Origin: Citrobacter freundii
Lineage (GTDB): Bacteria; Bacteroidota; Bacteroidia; Chitinophagales; Chitinophagaceae
Length of the DNA: 64,000 nucleotides
NCBI GenBank assembly: GCA_003243445.1
Contig: QFQQ01000021.1
Span: 96,130-160,129, forward strand
Direction of reading: 5' to 3'
The position numbers and the translations under genes are program-made. Below are positions 58,773 to 64,000 of this stretch, piece by piece; position 1 is the stretch's first letter, and every line of letters starts with the position of its first letter. The notes under the pieces were generated by a model that saw only the letters and a program-made list of their open reading frames with translations, ran no database searches and was not told the DNA's origin.

Positions 58773-60707
58773 ATGGAGATTATACCCGGACCGTTGTTAA
58801 AAACGATCGACTCACCCGCTGATCTGAAAAAGCTTCCCCGCGAAAAACTGCACCAGGTTTGTGATGAATTAAGACAATACATTATCGATGTGGTGAGTGT
58901 GCATGGGGGCCATTTCGGAGCCAGCCTTGGCGTAGTGGAACTGACAACGGCGCTTCATTACGTGTATAATACGCCTTACGATCAGCTTGTATGGGACGTG
59001 GGGCACCAGGCGTATGGACATAAGATCCTGACCGGCCGCCGCGATAATTTTGAGACCAACCGCAAATACAACGGCATTTCCGGCTTTCCGAAAAGGACAG
59101 AAAGCGAATACGATACATTCGGCGTGGGCCATTCCTCCACCTCCATTTCCGCAGCCCTTGGTATGGCCATGGCCGCGAAATATAAAGGCGAGACTGACCG
59201 CAAGACGGTTGCGGTGATCGGCGATGGCTCGATGACTGCCGGTATGGCTTTCGAAGCCATGAACCATGCAGGTGTTGCTAACTCCGACATGCTGATCATC
59301 CTGAATGATAACGGCATTGGTATTGATCCGAATACAGGCGCACTAAAAGAATATCTTACTGATATCTCCACTTCTCCTACCTATAATAAAGTGAAGGATG
59401 ATGTATGGAAACTGATGGGCAAACTACCTGTTGGTAAAAATTTCACCCGTGCAATGGGGCACAAACTCGTTGAAGGATTGAAAGGAATGGTGAATAGCAG
59501 CGCTAATTTATTCGAAGCCCTGAAGCTTCGCTATTTTGGTCCGATCGATGGACATAATGTAGCGAAACTGGTAGACACGCTCAAAGACCTCCGCGATATT
59601 CCCGGACCAAAGATCCTTCATATCATTACCACTAAAGGTAAAGGATATGCGCTCGCTGAACAGGATCAAACAAAATGGCATGCACCGGGCCTGTTTGATA
59701 AAGTAACGGGAGAGATCTTCAAAAAGAAATTTGATACGCCACAGCCACCAAAATACCAGGATGTATTTGGTCATACCATCATCGAACTGGCTGAACAGAA
59801 TGCAAAGATCTTTGGCATCACGCCTGCTATGCCTTCCGGTTCTTCCCTGAAATTCATGATGGAGAAAATGCCTGACCGCGCATTTGACGTAGGCATTTGC
59901 GAGCAACATGCGGTAACACTCAGCGCCGGCATGGCGACACAGGGCATGCGTGTGTTCTGCAATATTTACTCTTCATTCATGCAACGCGCCTATGACCAGG
60001 TGGTGCATGATGTGGCTATACAAAAACTGCCGGTCGTTTTCTGTCTTGACCGTGCGGGTTTAGTGGGTGATGACGGACCTACACACCATGGTGCTTATGA
60101 TATTGCGTACATGCGTTGCATTCCCAATATCGTAGTGAGCGCACCGATGAACGAAAGCGAACTCAGGAACCTGATGTATACATCTCAGCTTGAATCAACA
60201 GATGTTCCGTTTGTGATCCGTTATCCGCGAGGTGAAGGAGTGATGCCGGAATGGAAAACAGAAATGAAAGAGATCACGATCGGTAAGGGACGTAAGCTGA
60301 AAGATGGTGATGGCATCGCCATCCTATCCTTCGGGCACCCGGGCAATTTTGCGGCCAGTGCCATCCGCGATCTGAAACAGGAAGGCATCAATCCCGGCCA
60401 TTACGATATGCGTTTCGCGAAACCACTGGATGAAGAACTGCTGCACGAAGCCTGCAACCGCTACGAAAAGATCATCACCGTTGAAGATGGTTGTATCGAA
60501 GGCGGATTTGGCAGCGCGGTACTTGAGTTCATGGCTAAACACAATTATCGCAATGAAGTAAGAATACTGGGCATTCCCGACAGGATCGTTGAACACGGAA
60601 CACCAAAAGAGCTGCAGCATGAATGTAAATATGATGCAGTAGCGATCAAAGAAACAGTACTGGAAATGATGAAAGATAAAGTAAGAGTGACGCAATTGTT
60701 AGGATAA
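58773..60707 (+). CDS. dxs: 1-deoxy-D-xylulose-5-phosphate synthase
   Basis: A 644-residue thiamine-diphosphate enzyme condensing pyruvate and glyceraldehyde-3-phosphate, the first step of the MEP isoprenoid pathway. ThDP and Mg sites are seen in GDGSMTAGMAFEAMNHAG and NDNGIGIDPNTG; other motifs are DVGHQAYGHKILTGR and FDVGICEQHAVTLSAG. Full length. ATG 58773 (MEIIPGPLLKTIDSP) is chosen over the upstream frame, which is repeat. It provides precursors for quinones and the prenyl substrate of the PcrB-like enzyme. Confidence 0.97.
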   Translation: MEIIPGPLLKTIDSPADLKKLPREKLHQVCDELRQYIIDVVSVHGGHFGASLGVVELTTALHYVYNTPYDQLVWDVGHQAYGHKILTGRRDNFETNRKYNGISGFPKRTESEYDTFGVGHSSTSISAALGMAMAAKYKGETDRKTVAVIGDGSMTAGMAFEAMNHAGVANSDMLIILNDNGIGIDPNTGALKEYLTDISTSPTYNKVKDDVWKLMGKLPVGKNFTRAMGHKLVEGLKGMVNSSANLFEALKLRYFGPIDGHNVAKLVDTLKDLRDIPGPKILHIITTKGKGYALAEQDQTKWHAPGLFDKVTGEIFKKKFDTPQPPKYQDVFGHTIIELAEQNAKIFGITPAMPSGSSLKFMMEKMPDRAFDVGICEQHAVTLSAGMATQGMRVFCNIYSSFMQRAYDQVVHDVAIQKLPVVFCLDRAGLVGDDGPTHHGAYDIAYMRCIPNIVVSAPMNESELRNLMYTSQLESTDVPFVIRYPRGEGVMPEWKTEMKEITIGKGRKLKDGDGIAILSFGHPGNFAASAIRDLKQEGINPGHYDMRFAKPLDEELLHEACNRYEKIITVEDGCIEGGFGSAVLEFMAKHNYRNEVRILGIPDRIVEHGTPKELQHECKYDAVAIKETVLEMMKDKVRVTQLLG

Positions 60708-60724
60708 AAACTTTGAATAAAGAA

Positions 60725-60753
60725 AGCCCCCGGTAAATTGCCGGGGGCTTTTT
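60725..60753. terminator. Terminator between dxs and the S9 peptidase
   Basis: Perfect 9 bp stem AGCCCCCGG/CCGGGGGCT with a 7-base loop and T5 after it. It lies between convergent genes and may serve both. Confidence 0.9.
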
Positions 60754-60775
60754 ATTTCTATCAGACAGATCTCGA

Positions 60776-63757
60776 TTACTCCTGGCCGTCAAATGCTCTT
60801 TTTTCCAGGTGCTCTTCCAAAGCGCTTTTCTCAACACCTGATTTCCACCAATCAGGTGCAGGCTTTCCTTTCAAATGATAATCGAAGAACTCCATCATAC
60901 GCACTGCATAATCTTTACGGTTCTCCAGTTTTGCGATACCGTGATTCTCTCCTTTATAAGTGATCATCACAACAGGTTTTTTCAAACGGCGAAGTGCGTT
61001 ATAGAATTCAATACCCTGTGTGAAATCAACCGCTCCGTCCTTATCATTATGTAATAGCAGGATCGGTGTTGTTACATTTTTCACGTAGTAGATCGGCGAG
61101 TTGCGGAGATAAGAGTCCCAGTTTTCCCATGGAGCTCCCTTGAAGCGGCCCTGTGATGCTTCAAAGATGGACATATTGCCACCACCGGAATTCCAGTAGA
61201 TCAGGTCGTACATGCTCACCATATTCGTCAGCGCAGCACCTGGCGCGGCAGCTTTGAACATACTGGTTTGCGTAGCAAGGAACGCTGTTTGATAACCGCC
61301 CCAGCTGTGCCCCTGTATACCGATATTCTTTTCATCGATCACGCCGGTTGCTATCGCCGCTTTTACCGCAGGCAATACACACCATACTGCGCTCATACCA
61401 GGATCATCCATTTTGTAAACGATATCCGGCATAAATACAGCATAACCGTTGCTTGTATACATCGCCGGTTGCCAGCCACCACCGGGGAAATCAGGATTGC
61501 TGTAGCTGTTCAGTGATTGCGACATTTTTTCATAGTAATAAACGACCGTTGGATATTTCTTCCCTTTCTCATATCCTGCAGGAAGGAATAATGCCCCCTG
61601 TAAAGAATCGCCTTTATCCGAAACATAATTTACAAGTTGTACTCCGGCGCTCCAGGTATATCTATCGCGGTCAGGTGCATTCTGTGTAACCTGCTTTGCA
61701 TTTTCCATCATAGCATTTGCGGTATAAAACTCTGTTGGTTGTGTAAATGTTTCTTTGGAGAACATATACACATCCGCGTTCTTCGCTTTTACCATTGTAT
61801 TGAGGGAAATATCATCCCATACCAGGGTTTTTACTCCGGCTTTCAAACCTTTTGAACCTGGTTCAATGCGGCCGACACCGGCTTTCTTCGTCCATTCACC
61901 ATACATGCGCACATACATTGGTTTTTTCAGATCAATGCCTTTTTCATCACGATCTAAAATGAAGCGGCCCTGGAAACGCGTCTTATCATTACGGCCGGAA
62001 ACTGTCAGGTTTGTAGCGGCTTCTTTTCCATTAACAGGGATCTGCCAGATATCCCACAGATCGCGAACCAATACATATTTATTATCGCTGCTCCATCCAA
62101 CTACGCCCATTAATGGTTTGGTCACATTGTGATCATCTTCTGTATTTATAAAAGACGTTGGCACTTTTTCAGTGATGTTTATATTGGTTTTGGCAAGAAT
62201 GTCATAGATATAGAAATGACCGTCTTTACCATAAACGAACTTTGTTCCGTCAGGTGAAGCCTGCGGATAAGCAGAGAAGGATGCCTGATAGAATTTTTGT
62301 TCAAACAATGTTTTCGCACCGGTTTTCAGATCAACGATGTAGAGATCCGAGTAGCTTTGCCCGTCAAGATTCTGATCCAGTTCGTAGTCGCGGATATCCG
62401 TTGCTACAGCATAAAGTTGTTTCGGGAAAACAGACAGCGTGCGGATGCTGCTGTCATTAAGCTGTTTGAAAGATGAGCCGGCTAATGTATAAGAAGCGAG
62501 ATAGGTGAAGTTCTTATCCTGCATTTCCATCACCTGCTGACGGCTTTGCAGTCTTTTATCCTGCCAGTTCCAGATGATCATATCCGGTTTGGTGATGTCA
62601 TCAGCCGGAGCAGCGGCTGGTTTTGCATCAGGTTTTGTTTCCAGTTTGGCCAATGCTTTTTTCAGATCTGCGAGAGACTTGATGCTGGTGTCTGTTTTCA
62701 GTTTATCGATCTTCTCTGCTTCAGTTTGTGCAGATGCCGTAACCGGAGCTTTCTTCGCGGTATCGGCATTTTCTTTTTTAGCCGGCTGCAATGCGGCTAT
62801 ACCAAAAAACAAACGCCCGAGATCGTCAGACCAGTAAGGGCGGCGGTTGCTGCTGATGGTCATGCCTTTGGGGAAAGCGAGTGAATCTTTTGCGGGATCA
62901 TAGATCGTTACTGCAGGAACGGCGATAACATTTTTCACACCGATCACCACGCCTTTGTCCGATTTATATTTTTCATCCTTGATCGTTTTCAGCAGTGCAA
63001 ATGCATCACCGTCTTCATTCCAGGAAAGCGATTTATAAACAGCTTTATCATTATCCAGTACCGCTGTCTGCTTGTTGCCAACATTCAACAGGTACAGACC
63101 ATTGCCTGTTTTGTTGGTTGCATCGATCGTATAAGCGAGCAGGTTACCGGCTTTATTGAAATCAAATTCACCAACATTACCGATATTCTGCGTTTTACCG
63201 GAAGCCAGTTCAACGATCAGCAGGTCAGCCCCTCTTGGATCATCCGGTTTGCCCCCCATCGTTCTTTCTTTTACTATTGCTACAGCGAGGTGTGAAGAAA
63301 GCTTTCCGTTGAAGGAATAAACACCCGCGCGTTCAAACTCGGTTTGTTTACCGGTGGCCAGCTCAACAAGAATCAGCTTATCAAAAAGCTGTTTGCCCGG
63401 CGTTTTAGCAGCGGCTTTTGCCTCTTTGAATTTTGTTGATTCCTTAAATGCAAGCCATTTTCCATCTTCCGAAAACGAGAAGCCGGCGGAAGTTCCGCCG
63501 ATCGCGTACTTTTTATAGATGGTATCTGCATTTACTTTGCGAACGATGAGTTCGCCATCACCTTCGCGCGCCATCAATGGATAAGCGACCCAGTTACCAT
63601 CAGGCGACAGTGAAACGCTGAATGGGCTTACAGAGCGCCAGGATGAAATATCTTTCCATCCCATGGGGCGGGGTTTCTTCGAAGAATCTGCTTTTTCCTG
63701 CGCAACGCTCATCAGCGCGGGGACGAGGAAAAAGGAAAGAACGAGTGGTTTGAGCAT
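60776..63757 (-). CDS. Secreted S9 family (prolyl oligopeptidase-like) peptidase
   Basis: A 993-residue exported serine peptidase. Signal peptide LVLSFFLVPALMSVAQ, then a large beta-propeller-like part (about 30-700) with an Ala/Lys-rich linker (about 325-390), then the alpha/beta-hydrolase domain. The catalytic Ser is in GIQGHSWGGYQTAF, Asp in LHNDKDGAVDF and His in KGENHGIAK. It cleaves peptides in the periplasm or outside. Longer than classic S9 members (about 700) because of the propeller and linker. Confidence 0.92.
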   Translation of the reverse strand: MLKPLVLSFFLVPALMSVAQEKADSSKKPRPMGWKDISSWRSVSPFSVSLSPDGNWVAYPLMAREGDGELIVRKVNADTIYKKYAIGGTSAGFSFSEDGKWLAFKESTKFKEAKAAAKTPGKQLFDKLILVELATGKQTEFERAGVYSFNGKLSSHLAVAIVKERTMGGKPDDPRGADLLIVELASGKTQNIGNVGEFDFNKAGNLLAYTIDATNKTGNGLYLLNVGNKQTAVLDNDKAVYKSLSWNEDGDAFALLKTIKDEKYKSDKGVVIGVKNVIAVPAVTIYDPAKDSLAFPKGMTISSNRRPYWSDDLGRLFFGIAALQPAKKENADTAKKAPVTASAQTEAEKIDKLKTDTSIKSLADLKKALAKLETKPDAKPAAAPADDITKPDMIIWNWQDKRLQSRQQVMEMQDKNFTYLASYTLAGSSFKQLNDSSIRTLSVFPKQLYAVATDIRDYELDQNLDGQSYSDLYIVDLKTGAKTLFEQKFYQASFSAYPQASPDGTKFVYGKDGHFYIYDILAKTNINITEKVPTSFINTEDDHNVTKPLMGVVGWSSDNKYVLVRDLWDIWQIPVNGKEAATNLTVSGRNDKTRFQGRFILDRDEKGIDLKKPMYVRMYGEWTKKAGVGRIEPGSKGLKAGVKTLVWDDISLNTMVKAKNADVYMFSKETFTQPTEFYTANAMMENAKQVTQNAPDRDRYTWSAGVQLVNYVSDKGDSLQGALFLPAGYEKGKKYPTVVYYYEKMSQSLNSYSNPDFPGGGWQPAMYTSNGYAVFMPDIVYKMDDPGMSAVWCVLPAVKAAIATGVIDEKNIGIQGHSWGGYQTAFLATQTSMFKAAAPGAALTNMVSMYDLIYWNSGGGNMSIFEASQGRFKGAPWENWDSYLRNSPIYYVKNVTTPILLLHNDKDGAVDFTQGIEFYNALRRLKKPVVMITYKGENHGIAKLENRKDYAVRMMEFFDYHLKGKPAPDWWKSGVEKSALEEHLEKRAFDGQE

Positions 63758-64000
63758 AACAGTGAGTATAGGTATGAAAAAAGGGAAGATACGGAAAGTG
63801 GTTGATCTTGGACCGCCGACAACGGCCCCTGGGCCGCAGTGCGTTTGTTTTTGGATGAACGGTCATTTCAGATCAGGGTTTAAGTCCATCACGGCAAAGT
63901 AATTTCTACCTGTTTCACATCCCCCGAATAGTAAAACTTTTTCTGGTCGTTCATCCTCTCCCTGCTCTGTTTCCCCGGGCGGGCTGATTAGTGCGATAAC
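63758..64000. other. Upstream region of the S9 gene and window end
   Basis: GACCGCCGACAACGG near 63811 looks like a lone remnant of a family B arm. No supported gene in 63900-64000; a short minus frame ending near 63901 (about 20 residues after an ATG) is too short to call. Confidence 0.4.

Noticed and set aside
63880..64000. Minus-strand gene tail at the window end
   Set aside because: The frame with the most protein-like residues has a stop near 63990, leaving about 35 codons; no family could be recognised.

Overview
This window is chromosomal DNA of a member of the Bacteroidota, most probably family Chitinophagaceae (inference). The evidence is a type IX secretion cargo protein with many PKD domains and a type B C-terminal domain followed directly by a PorP/SprF gene, promoters of the TTTG...TAnnTTTG type instead of sigma70 boxes, few visible Shine-Dalgarno sites, a free-standing PurS, a coenzyme-B12-dependent ribonucleotide reductase, and LytS/LytTR-type signalling. 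I see no rRNA, tRNA or CRISPR array.

Layout. 1-3,000: rsmI (cut by the window edge), purS, pssA and pepP, all minus. 3,500-10,900: pckA, a DUF922 protein, a lipoprotein, a deoxynucleoside kinase, trpS, gatC, a LolD/MacB-type ATPase and a PduO-type cobalamin adenosyltransferase. 11,100-20,800: an ABC ATPase with an RDD membrane domain inserted in it, DUF2795, fabI, a small membrane protein, recN, a zinc-ribbon coiled-coil protein, Nif3, a YitT-like permease, a DinB-like protein and a lipoprotein. 21,100-27,600: the PKD giant, PorP/SprF, a peroxiredoxin and a mini-protein that is nearly only a T9SS sorting domain. 27,700-34,500: rlmI-like methyltransferase, grpE-dnaJ, two clpP genes plus clpX, and two tiny genes. 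35,100-41,100: aldo/keto reductase, GH9 cellulase, a sodium:solute symporter, and a REP-associated tyrosine transposase between inverted REPs. 41,200-44,600: nrdJ. 45,700-53,100: a peptide export cluster (HlyD-type protein, C39 peptidase-ABC exporter, TlpA-like thioredoxin, an eight-cysteine double-glycine precursor peptide, a C39-like/VKOR/thioredoxin fusion, and a divergent XRE regulator). 53,200-64,000: a PcrB/GGGP synthase, two tandem M28 peptidases, a LytTR regulator with its kinase, dxs and an S9 peptidase.

Most striking is a layer of intergenic DNA that gene finding does not explain. About two dozen intergenic regions carry long imperfect or perfect inverted repeats whose arms are iterations of a short word: 7 bp words of the type NNCGATG (family A), GACCGCN (B) and GTAAAAA/GTCAAAA (D), a 9 bp word GGTTCCANA (C), and two single-locus variants (E, F). 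The arms often begin at the stop codon of a gene, and the order of variant words in one arm is mirrored in the other (43/43, 37/37 and 52/53 matches at three loci). Family-specific sequences at the inner border recur between loci. They lie between convergent, divergent and co-directional genes alike, so they are not just terminators.

Functional links: PduO (10,358) makes the adenosylcobalamin that NrdJ (41,197) needs. The VKOR fusion and TlpA-like thioredoxin probably fold the eight-cysteine peptide that the C39 exporter cleaves and secretes. The GH9 enzyme, symporter and aldo/keto reductase suggest use of plant glycans.
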